A stretch of DNA of 8,251 nucleotides from Clostridia bacterium. Its GTDB lineage: Bacteria > Bacillota > Clostridia > Oscillospirales > CAG-272. The stretch lies in the NCBI GenBank assembly GCA_900770605.1, contig CAAGKS010000015.1, forward strand, positions 1 through 8,251, given 5' to 3'. Of the stretch, positions 1-7,200 are shown piece after piece (positions within the stretch are counted from its first letter, which is position 1; the number at the start of each line of letters is the position of its first letter). The position numbers and the translations under genes were made by a program. The notes under the pieces are model-generated. The model did no database searches. It was not told the origin of the DNA and was given only the letters and a program-made list of their open reading frames with translations.

Positions 1-2828
1 GCGGTGATAGATACACCGATTCTGCCGACGACCTCTCCCGCCTTTACAAAATTCTTGAGGAGCACGATTTCTTTGATGGAAAGAACGTATATATCGACTC
101 CTTTACCTCATTCACCGCCGTGGAGCACAGGATAATCGACCGCATATTTGCAACGGCTGACAACGTAACGGTGAGCATACCGCTCCCCGATCCCAAGTAC
201 AGCGATATAAGCACCGCGAGCATAGAAGCTTCTGCGAAAACGCTTTGCAAGCACGCCGCTCGCCGAGGTGGACACACCGACGAGATATTTAACGGAGACC
301 ACAAAAAGCAGCATCCTGCCCTCCGCTATCTTTACGAGAATATATGGAAGATGAACGCGCCCACGGGCGAGCTCGCCCCCTCTGCTGACGGGCGCATAAG
401 CATTGACGTATGCGACACGCCATATGCCGAGGCTGATGCCGCCGCATGCCGTATCCTTGAGCTACTCAGGGGCGGCGCGCGCTGCAACGATATAGTTATA
501 GTTATGAGAAAGCCCGAGAAATACAGGGGCATCATCGAGCCTGCCCTTGAACGCGGCGGAATTCCCTTTTACTTCTCGGAAAAGAACGACGTATGCGCGC
601 TTGCGCCTGTAAAGCTCATACTTTCCGCCCTGCGCATTCGCAAATTCAATTGGCGAAAGAACGACGTGATATCCCATATCAAGACCGGACTTTGCTCTTT
701 TTCAATGCGCTCTGCCGATCTTTTTGAGGAATACGTAAATACCTGGAACATCTCAGGCAGCGGATTTACGAGCGGTACGTGGACGATGAACCCCGACGGT
801 CTCGTTGACAAGCCCTCTCCCCGAGGCAACGTAATACTTGAAGAAGCAAACAAAATGCGAGTACAGCTCTGCGAGCCTCTCGAGCGTCTTTTCATTATGC
901 TTGACGCTGCGGAGAACATAAAGGAGATGTGCCGCGCTATATACAACTACACGCTTGACGTCTCCCTTGAGGACAAGCTCTTGGAGCTTAGCGACCGTGA
1001 AAGACAGCAGGGCGACCTCAAGTCCGCCGAGGAATACGCGAGTGCTTACGGCATTATCCTGCGCGCTCTTGCAGACACCGCGACGGCGCTTGAAAACGTT
1101 AAGATCACTCCCGACGAGCTGCTCGACGTTTTGAAGACCGTATTTGAGCAGACCGAGATCGGAACTATACCTACGTCCATCGACGAGGTGCTTATCGGCT
1201 CTGCGGCTACTATGCGCACGTCTGAACCCAAATATCTGCTCGCGCTCGGTCTGCGCGAGGGAGAATTCCCCGCAACAGTTACCGACACGGGTATGTTCAG
1301 CGACGCCGACAAGAACACTCTCTCGGAGCTTGGCTTGTCTCTTGGCGAGGACTCGGATACACGCTCGTCCGACGAGCTTATGTTTGTAAGAAACGCGTTT
1401 GGATGTCCTACGGAAAAGCTATTTCTGTTCACCTCAGTGTCCGACGCTAAGGGCTCAAAGCAAGTCCCCTCTCTCCCCATAGCGCGTGTAAAAGCCTTGT
1501 TCTGCGACACACAGATTCGCAACTTTGACGGCAACGATCCGCTTATTGCCTGCGGTTCTCCAAAGCTTGCCGCGGCTCATCTGCGAAACATATCCGATAG
1601 CGCTATCAAGCGCTCCGTGATATCCGCAGTATCGCCCTACGTGCCTGCCGCCGCAACGCTTGCGACCGCGCCCGTTTCCGCCGCAAAATGCAGACTTGAT
1701 CCCGAGCTTGTACGCGAGCTTATCGGCGACACCATAAATATCTCCCCCACGGGAATCGAAAAATATATCAGATGTCCCTTCAGCTATTATGCGGGCTATA
1801 TGCTCGGACTTCGCGAGCAGAAGCGCGCGACCTTCAGGGCAACTGACTTCGGATCATTTATCCACTATATACTTGAACACATAATACGCTTCTGCGTTCC
1901 CACAAGCCTCGATGCGCCTCTCCCCACAAAAGAAGAGATACGCGCCAAGGTTGACGAGGTATCCGCAGAGTACGTCAGAAGAATATGCCCCGAGCATCTT
2001 ATCGACAACAAGCGTATGCAGCATCTTTATTCCAAGCTACGCCGCCTTTCCTGTCTGCTCATAGATAACGTTATGAGCGAATTTGAGGACGGCGACTTCC
2101 GCCCTGCATTCTTTGAGCTTCATATTGACGGTCACGACGGCGATCCTGCACCTATGATATTGCCGCTTGAAAACGGCGCTCGTCTTGTTCTGCGCGGATT
2201 TATCGACAGGGTTGACCTCTGGCGCAACGGCGATGACGTTTACGTGCGCATAGTTGACTACAAGACCGGAAGCAAGGAATTTTCTCTTGAAGAGGCTCGC
2301 GAGGGCCTTGGAACGCAAATGCTTCTCTATCTTCTCTGCATCTGCGCAAATCCCGGCGCAAAGCTGACGAGGCTTGCGGGAATTGGCGAGAGTGGAAAAG
2401 TGCTTCCTGCGGGAATTACCTATCTTTCAAGCGCTCTGCCTAAAATAGACCTCAAGAGCTTTGAGGCGAGCGAGGCGGATATACTCGCTCTTACCGAGCA
2501 GAAGCTCTCACGAAGCGGAATACTGCTTGACGATGAAAAGATACTGAACGCCGTCAGCCACTCCTCAAAGAAGGAGCTCCTGCTTGGTGTGACCAAGGAC
2601 AAGGAAGGCAATGCCGTGGGCAAATCCCTGATCAGCGAGGAAGATTTCTCCGCGCTTGGCGAAGAGATAAAGAGCACGCTGGTCGATATCGCTCACAAGA
2701 TATACGACGGTATTGCGGACTGTGAGCCGAAAAAGAGCGGCAAAATTGATCCCTGCAAATACTGCACGGCAAGACCCCTTTGCCGAAGAATAGACGGGAA
2801 AGGAGACGATGACGACAATGGCAACTAA
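1..2828 (+). CDS. addB: AddB subunit of AddAB helicase-nuclease, 3' part (5' end outside window)
   Basis: AddB is the second subunit of the AddAB complex, which unwinds and resects double-strand DNA ends for RecA-dependent repair; its nuclease cuts one of the two strands. The frame is open from the first full codon at base 3, giving 941 visible residues, numbered here from that codon. The GTG at 120 is internal: the residues before it (YIDSFTSFTAVEHR) are typical AddB sequence. A helicase-like part lies first, with DIVIVMRKPEKY near residues 163-174. The C-terminal nuclease shows H621, D735 (GFID), D752 and K754 (VDYKTG), then a Q-x3-Y motif (QMLLY). Cysteines C591, C918, C921 and C927 match the AddB pattern C-x(~320)-C-x2-C-x5-C that holds a 4Fe-4S cluster. 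Compared with B. subtilis AddB (about 1166 residues, from memory), roughly 210 N-terminal residues, including any Walker A region, are outside the window. The stop TAA lies inside addA. No truncation or frameshift is seen in the visible part. Confidence 0.96.
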   Translation, partial: GDRYTDSADDLSRLYKILEEHDFFDGKNVYIDSFTSFTAVEHRIIDRIFATADNVTVSIPLPDPKYSDISTASIEASAKTLCKHAARRGGHTDEIFNGDHKKQHPALRYLYENIWKMNAPTGELAPSADGRISIDVCDTPYAEADAAACRILELLRGGARCNDIVIVMRKPEKYRGIIEPALERGGIPFYFSEKNDVCALAPVKLILSALRIRKFNWRKNDVISHIKTGLCSFSMRSADLFEEYVNTWNISGSGFTSGTWTMNPDGLVDKPSPRGNVILEEANKMRVQLCEPLERLFIMLDAAENIKEMCRAIYNYTLDVSLEDKLLELSDRERQQGDLKSAEEYASAYGIILRALADTATALENVKITPDELLDVLKTVFEQTEIGTIPTSIDEVLIGSAATMRTSEPKYLLALGLREGEFPATVTDTGMFSDADKNTLSELGLSLGEDSDTRSSDELMFVRNAFGCPTEKLFLFTSVSDAKGSKQVPSLPIARVKALFCDTQIRNFDGNDPLIACGSPKLAAAHLRNISDSAIKRSVISAVSPYVPAAATLATAPVSAAKCRLDPELVRELIGDTINISPTGIEKYIRCPFSYYAGYMLGLREQKRATFRATDFGSFIHYILEHIIRFCVPTSLDAPLPTKEEIRAKVDEVSAEYVRRICPEHLIDNKRMQHLYSKLRRLSCLLIDNVMSEFEDGDFRPAFFELHIDGHDGDPAPMILPLENGARLVLRGFIDRVDLWRNGDDVYVRIVDYKTGSKEFSLEEAREGLGTQMLLYLLCICANPGAKLTRLAGIGESGKVLPAGITYLSSALPKIDLKSFEASEADILALTEQKLSRSGILLDDEKILNAVSHSSKKELLLGVTKDKEGNAVGKSLISEEDFSALGEEIKSTLVDIAHKIYDGIADCEPKKSGKIDPCKYCTARPLCRRIDGKGDDDDNGN
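2799..2805 (+). promoter_or_regulatory. Ribosome binding site of addA, inside the end of addB
   Basis: AAAGGAG lies within the last codons of addB. It is only 3 bases from the ATG at 2809 and 12 bases from the in-frame ATG at 2818. Neither spacing is ideal (usually about 5-9), so the site supports translation of addA but does not decide between the two starts. Its place inside addB suggests that ribosomes finishing addB help to start addA. Confidence 0.7.
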
Positions 2829-5800
2829 TTGGACGAACGCCCAGCTTGAAGCTATCGGCGCGCAGAAAAAGACATTACTCGTCAGCGCTGCGGCAGGATC
2901 TGGAAAAACCGCTACGCTCACCGAGCGTATCATTCGCAAGCTGACCGACAAGGACTGCCCTGCCGACATCTCCGATATGCTCATCGTTACCTTCACCCGC
3001 GCTTCTGCGGCGGATCTTCGAGCAAAAATATCGGCGGCTCTGCGCAACGCGCTTGCCACCGATCCCGAAAACGCTCATCTTACGAAGCAGCTCGTAAAGC
3101 TTGGCAGCGCTCATATATCCACGATAGACTCATTCTATCTTGACGCGGTGCGCAAAAGCTTTGCAAAGCTCTCGCTATCCTCGAGCTTCCGCGTTGCCGA
3201 TAGCTCCGAGACCGATCTGCTTGCAAAAAACGTAATGGACGAGGTCATCCTCTCCTTCTACGAAACAAGTGAAAAGTTCCCTGCGCTCTGCGAGTGCTTT
3301 GAAAAGATACGCGACACGGGCGACGTTATGCGCGAGGTCCTCATAGAGCTTTACGGCAAGTGTATGCACGTCCCTGCGGGCGTTGAATATCTTTCCATTT
3401 GCGCCAAGGAGTGCGAGGACGGAGCAAAGCGCGACTTTTTATCTACGGGATACGGCGAGATAATCAAGAGCTACGCCGCATCTGCGCTTGCTGACTTTGC
3501 GCACTACTTCGAGGACGCCCTCTCCTCGTGCTACGCGAACGAACGTCTCTCGCGCCTGTACGCTCCTGCCGTCGAGAGCGACAGAGCCTTATGCCTTTCC
3601 CTGCTTTGCGAATTAAATAAGCCCAAGGACGAGCTATCTTATTCCGAGGTATCGCGCATTTTGCGCGAGAACACCTTTGCAAAGCTTGGCTCACTGAGAA
3701 GCGAATACGCCGATGCTAACAGCGTATTCTGCAAGGAGCTTCGCAATGCGTTCAAGGACTTTATCAACAAGCTCTACAACGATTTCTTCTGCTATTCGCA
3801 CGAGGATTTCGCTCATTTTCTTACCAAAACATCAGAAAATCTCGCGCTTTTGCACGAGATACTCTGCGAGTTCCATGAAAAATTTATGGCGGAAAAGAAG
3901 CGCCGAAACATGCTTGAGCTTACTGACGTCAAGAGATACGCGTATGATCTTTTCGTCAAGCCGGACGGCGAGCCCAGTGAAGCCGCGCTTGAATACTCTG
4001 CGCTTTTCTCGGAGATATATATTGACGAATATCAGGACGTCGATCCCGTTCAGGACGCTATATTCTCTGCCATTTCCGCATCTGCGAGCAGATTTATGGT
4101 TGGCGATATAAAACAGAGCATTTACAGCTTCCGAGGCGCTGAGCCCTCGTTGTTCTCGCATTACCGCTCAAGCTTTGCGCCTATCAGTGACGCTTCTGCA
4201 AAGGAAAGCACGATATTTATGTCTGAAAACTTCCGTTGCTCGAAGCCTATCATAGATTTTACGAATCTCATCTGCTCCCCTCTCTTTACCGCTTGCGGTG
4301 AGAGCATTGGATACACATCCGATGACGATCTCGTTTACGGCCTCAAAAACGATCCCGCCGATTTCCCCGCCGTACAAGTCGCGTACTTTGCCAAGGACGC
4401 GAAGAAAAAAGGCGCAAAGGACGGATCCGTTACCGCCCTTGACGGAGATGAAAACAGCGCGGCAGAGCTGCGCGCCGCCGAGGCTGAGGCTGAATACGTT
4501 GCAAAAAAGATCGCAGAGCTCCTCAGAGACGGCCGCAAGGCAGACGGCAGCAGGATACTGCCCCGCGATATTGCTATACTTTTCCGTGGGAACAAAGCGG
4601 CAGGTCGCTTTGCCGACGCGCTCTCACGCCGCGGCATAAAGAGCACCGCGGCGGATTCAACGGAATACTTCCAGAATCCCGACGTGCTTATGGTACTCTG
4701 CATTCTCAATGCCGTTGACAACCCCCAACGCGACGTATATCTTGCGGGAGCATTGCGCTCTCCCATCTTCAATTTCTCACTTGAAGACGTGCTTACCATC
4801 GCAAAGCTCGGTACTGACTCCGACTCACTTTACGACAAGCTCTGTATCGCCGCGGAGAACGAGGGTGACCTCGCCGAGCGCTGCGCTGATTTCAACGCTC
4901 AGCTCACATCTCTCCGCCGAATCTCCACGAGCCTGCCGATAGACAAGTTCTTGAAGCATCTCTTCGCTACCGATTCGTTCGTCGCCTCAGGTCTTTTCTC
5001 CGAAAAAGCCTCGAGCGGTGAGGGCGGAAATCTTCTGCGCCTTTATGAATATGCGCGAAGCTTTGAGGCAGGATCCTTCAAGGGACTTTACAATTTCATT
5101 GAGTTTATAAACACCATTATCGAGAACGGAACTGCTCTCGAGGCAGTCCAAAAGGACGGAGCGGACGACTCCGTTACGCTCACTACTATCCATAAATCCA
5201 AGGGCTTGGAATTCCCTGTTTGCTTCGTTTGCAACGCGGGAGCGGATATGAGACCCGGACACAACAGCTCGCTCTCATTCGCTCACGGCGCGGGAATAGC
5301 GATGGATCTTTCGGACAACACTGGATTTGCTCACTACGAATCCCCCTTGAAATCCATTCTTGATCTGCGAGACGATCTGCTCTCACGAGAGGAAGAGATG
5401 CGCGTGCTTTACGTTGCGCTGACGCGAGCTCGCGAGCAGCTATTCGTTACGGGAAGCTTTTCACGCCGTACTCTGCCGAACGTTCGCAGCGCCGCTGAAT
5501 TCCATTCGCGCTTTAAGTGTCGATATTCGGTAAAATCTCGCCCCTCGTATCTTGACTGGATACTTGCCTCGCTTTATGACAAGGCGGACGCCGCCAAGGT
5601 GTTTGAATATCAGCCGAAGGATATAAGCGCGTATGATCCCCAAAAGGCAGAGCTCGCTCTGCTCGATGCCGCTGAGGACACCGAGCTTACCAAGGAGCTG
5701 ACGGAGCGCTTTTCATTCGTTTATCCCTATGCGGCGCTCAGAAGCATACCCGCAAAGCTTTCGATCTCACGCCTCTCCCCCGACGTGCTTGACGATAACG

Positions 5801-6429
5801 ACACCTCGTTCTCGCCGTTTGAGGAACGCAAGCCCACCGAAGTGCCGAGCATATTCCTCAGCACCGATGCAAAGGGCGCATCGTCAGCCGAGCGCGGAAC
5901 GGCAACTCACCAATTCCTGCAATTCTGCGATTTTTCCTTTGCGCGTGAGCACGGCGTTGACGCTATGCTGAACACTCTAATAGAAAAACGCTTTATTCCC
6001 GCGGAATTTGAGTCGCTCATATACAAAAAGGAGATCGAGCGTCTGCTTGAGTGCAAGTTCTGCGACGACATACTCAGCGCAAGCGCCGTTATCCGCGAGC
6101 GTCGATTCAACATACTTCTCCCTGCCTCGAATTTTACCGAGGACGAAAATTTACGCGCGCTGATCGCGAATGAGATGATCGCTGTACAGGGTGTTATCGA
6201 CCTCATACTCATCGGCGCTGACGGAAGCATCGGACTGTTTGATTACAAGACCGACCGTCTTACACGTGAGGAGCTATCTGACGATGCTCTCGCCACCGAG
6301 AAAATGAAAAGAGCGCACGGAGAGCAGCTCAGGTATTACGCCGAAGCTATAAATCAGCTATTCGGACAATATCCCGACACGGTTGCGATATACTCCACCT
6401 GCGCGGCAAAGCTCTACAAATTAAATTAA
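2809..6429 (+). CDS. addA: AddA subunit of AddAB helicase-nuclease, complete
   Basis: AddA is the motor subunit of AddAB: a UvrD/RecB-type 3'-5' superfamily 1 helicase fused to a RecB-like nuclease, acting in the cytoplasm on double-strand DNA ends. The 1206 residues are close to the usual length (about 1230 in B. subtilis). Helicase motifs appear in order: WTNAQ with Q12, Walker A AAAGSGKT (K33, T34), Ia TFTRASA (61-67), Ib TIDSF (105-109), II DEYQD (406-410), III VGDIKQSIYSFRG (431-443), IV AILFRG (589-594), V TTIHKSKGLEFP (792-803), VI YVALTRAREQL (868-878). The nuclease follows with H1034, D1131 (GVID), D1145 and K1147 (DYKT), and Q1173-x2-Y1176. All expected catalytic residues are present. 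Start ATG 2809 overlaps addB by 20 bases; ATG 2818 would shorten the protein by three residues. The gene ends just before a hairpin terminator. It must share a transcript with addB, as there is no room for a promoter between them. Confidence 0.98.
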   Translation: MTTMATNWTNAQLEAIGAQKKTLLVSAAAGSGKTATLTERIIRKLTDKDCPADISDMLIVTFTRASAADLRAKISAALRNALATDPENAHLTKQLVKLGSAHISTIDSFYLDAVRKSFAKLSLSSSFRVADSSETDLLAKNVMDEVILSFYETSEKFPALCECFEKIRDTGDVMREVLIELYGKCMHVPAGVEYLSICAKECEDGAKRDFLSTGYGEIIKSYAASALADFAHYFEDALSSCYANERLSRLYAPAVESDRALCLSLLCELNKPKDELSYSEVSRILRENTFAKLGSLRSEYADANSVFCKELRNAFKDFINKLYNDFFCYSHEDFAHFLTKTSENLALLHEILCEFHEKFMAEKKRRNMLELTDVKRYAYDLFVKPDGEPSEAALEYSALFSEIYIDEYQDVDPVQDAIFSAISASASRFMVGDIKQSIYSFRGAEPSLFSHYRSSFAPISDASAKESTIFMSENFRCSKPIIDFTNLICSPLFTACGESIGYTSDDDLVYGLKNDPADFPAVQVAYFAKDAKKKGAKDGSVTALDGDENSAAELRAAEAEAEYVAKKIAELLRDGRKADGSRILPRDIAILFRGNKAAGRFADALSRRGIKSTAADSTEYFQNPDVLMVLCILNAVDNPQRDVYLAGALRSPIFNFSLEDVLTIAKLGTDSDSLYDKLCIAAENEGDLAERCADFNAQLTSLRRISTSLPIDKFLKHLFATDSFVASGLFSEKASSGEGGNLLRLYEYARSFEAGSFKGLYNFIEFINTIIENGTALEAVQKDGADDSVTLTTIHKSKGLEFPVCFVCNAGADMRPGHNSSLSFAHGAGIAMDLSDNTGFAHYESPLKSILDLRDDLLSREEEMRVLYVALTRAREQLFVTGSFSRRTLPNVRSAAEFHSRFKCRYSVKSRPSYLDWILASLYDKADAAKVFEYQPKDISAYDPQKAELALLDAAEDTELTKELTERFSFVYPYAALRSIPAKLSISRLSPDVLDDNDTSFSPFEERKPTEVPSIFLSTDAKGASSAERGTATHQFLQFCDFSFAREHGVDAMLNTLIEKRFIPAEFESLIYKKEIERLLECKFCDDILSASAVIRERRFNILLPASNFTEDENLRALIANEMIAVQGVIDLILIGADGSIGLFDYKTDRLTREELSDDALATEKMKRAHGEQLRYYAEAINQLFGQYPDTVAIYSTCAAKLYKLN

Positions 6430-6430
6430 C

Positions 6431-6471
6431 AAAAAAAGCCTGCGAGCAGATCACTCGCAGGTTTCTTTATT
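6431..6471. terminator. Bidirectional intrinsic terminator between addA and the HAD gene
   Basis: A perfect 8-base inverted repeat, CCTGCGAG (6439-6446) and CTCGCAGG (6454-6461), encloses a 7-base loop. On the plus strand it is followed by TTTCTTTATT, which suits termination of addA. On the minus strand it is followed by C and seven T (complement of the A run at 6431-6437), which suits termination of the HAD gene. The plus-strand T tract runs into the stop codon of the HAD gene (6467-6469). It fills almost the whole 37-base gap between two convergent genes. The assignment rests on sequence shape alone. Confidence 0.88.
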
Positions 6472-7120
6472 CATTGTCGTTTACTATCTTCAAAACGTCG
6501 GTGATATCCTTTACGACGTAGGTCGCGCCTGCGCTCGTAAGCTCTTCCTCAGAGCCGTAGCCGCACAGCACTCCGACAACGTCTATACCGCATTTACGCG
6601 CGCCGTTTACGTCGTGCTCTCTGTCACCTACCATAAGGCATGCCGCTCTATCGGTTATACCGCAGGACTCGAGCGCATATTCGATGACCTCCGCCTTATC
6701 CGTTCTCGTTTCCTCCATTGTGGCGCAGGAGCAGAAGGTAAAGTACTCGGCGATACCGTAATGCTCTATTATCTGCAAGGAATAAAGATCGGGCTTTGAG
6801 GTGGCAAGTATCAAGGTCTTGCCCATTTTTCTGAGCTGATCAAGCATCTCCCTTACGCCGTCAAGAAGTCGATTCTCGAATATTCCCTTTTCGCCGAAAT
6901 ACTCGCGGTATATCTCAAGCGCCTTGAGCGCATCCTCGTGCGAAAAGCCGTAAAAGATCTCAAAGGAGCTTATCAGAGGCGGACCTATGAATTTATAGAG
7001 CTTATTGCGGTCAGTCTCCTCAATCCCCCAATGCTTCAGGGCGTATGCCGCGGAGTTGGTGATCCCCAAGCCCGGATCCGTGAGCGTTCCGTCAAGATCG
7101 AAAAGTATATATTTATACAA
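6467..7120 (-). CDS. HAD-superfamily phosphatase, phosphoglycolate phosphatase-like (Gph/PpaX type)
   Basis: This 217-residue protein is a complete haloacid dehalogenase-type phosphatase of the subfamily with a small helical cap inserted after motif I. Motif I is FDLDGTLTD: nucleophile D8 and acid D10. Motif II is LATSKP with T107, motif III is probably K142, and motif IV is VGDREHD with D166 and D170, which bind magnesium. The cap spans about residues 15-85. Length and motifs fit the Gph/PpaX group (phosphoglycolate phosphatase, pyrophosphatase PpaX, nucleotidases), but these differ in substrate and the sequence does not show which applies. No signal peptide or membrane segment is seen, so it is cytoplasmic. 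The start codon is TTG (7118-7120), placing motif I at residue 8 as is normal; no in-frame ATG lies nearby upstream. It follows the EF-G-like gene by 80 bases on the same strand with a hairpin between them, and it converges on addA. It may be transcribed by read-through or from its own weak promoter. Confidence 0.93.
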   Translation of the reverse strand: MYKYILFDLDGTLTDPGLGITNSAAYALKHWGIEETDRNKLYKFIGPPLISSFEIFYGFSHEDALKALEIYREYFGEKGIFENRLLDGVREMLDQLRKMGKTLILATSKPDLYSLQIIEHYGIAEYFTFCSCATMEETRTDKAEVIEYALESCGITDRAACLMVGDREHDVNGARKCGIDVVGVLCGYGSEEELTSAGATYVVKDITDVLKIVNDNE

Positions 7121-7128
7121 AGTATTTT

Positions 7129-7135
7129 CCCCTTT
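7129..7135 (-). promoter_or_regulatory. Ribosome binding site that supports the TTG start of the HAD gene
   Basis: Read on the minus strand, AAAAAAGGGGAAAATACT precedes TTG. The GGGG core (7129-7132) is 8 bases from the start codon, a good spacing, though GGGG matches the anti-Shine-Dalgarno less well than GGAGG. Together with the position of motif I it supports TTG as the true start. Confidence 0.65.
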
Positions 7136-7162
7136 TTTAAGTTTTTCCGTTATACATTAAAC

Positions 7163-7190
7163 AGGCAACCGCCCAAAAAGGCGGCTGCCT
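7163..7190 (-). terminator. Hairpin after the EF-G-like gene, probable terminator with a weak T tract
   Basis: Two 11-base arms (7163-7173 and 7180-7190) pair around a 6-base loop. The minus-strand RNA forms the full stem with one G-U wobble (7185 with 7168); the plus-strand RNA would have an A-C mismatch there, so the structure fits transcription on the minus strand. It lies 10 bases after the stop codon of the EF-G-like gene. On the exit side the minus strand reads GTTTAAT, a poor T run, so termination may be incomplete and some transcripts may continue into the HAD gene. It could also be a stem that protects the mRNA 3' end. Confidence 0.65.
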
Positions 7191-7200
7191 AAAAAATCAA

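Noticed and set aside
120..122. GTG as the start of AddB
   Set aside because: The frame is open to the window edge and the codons before it encode typical AddB sequence, so this is an internal valine.
490..505. Short tandem repeat TATAGT/TATAGT
   Set aside because: Only two copies, encoding the beta strand IVIV of AddB; no sign of function as a repeat.
1046..1534. Antisense open frame of 162 residues inside addB
   Set aside because: Serine-rich translation without family motifs, opposite a conserved gene.
2565..3059. Antisense open frame of 164 residues across the addB/addA junction
   Set aside because: It lies opposite two well-supported genes, has no recognisable domain and crosses both coding frames; a shadow caused by codon use.
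4335..4799. Antisense open frame of 154 residues inside addA
   Set aside because: Low-complexity serine/alanine-rich shadow of the AddA frame, no motif.
7149..7154. TATAAC on the minus strand as a -10 box for the HAD gene
   Set aside because: No convincing -35 box at 16-18 bases; the expected place falls inside the hairpin. Too weak to list as a promoter.
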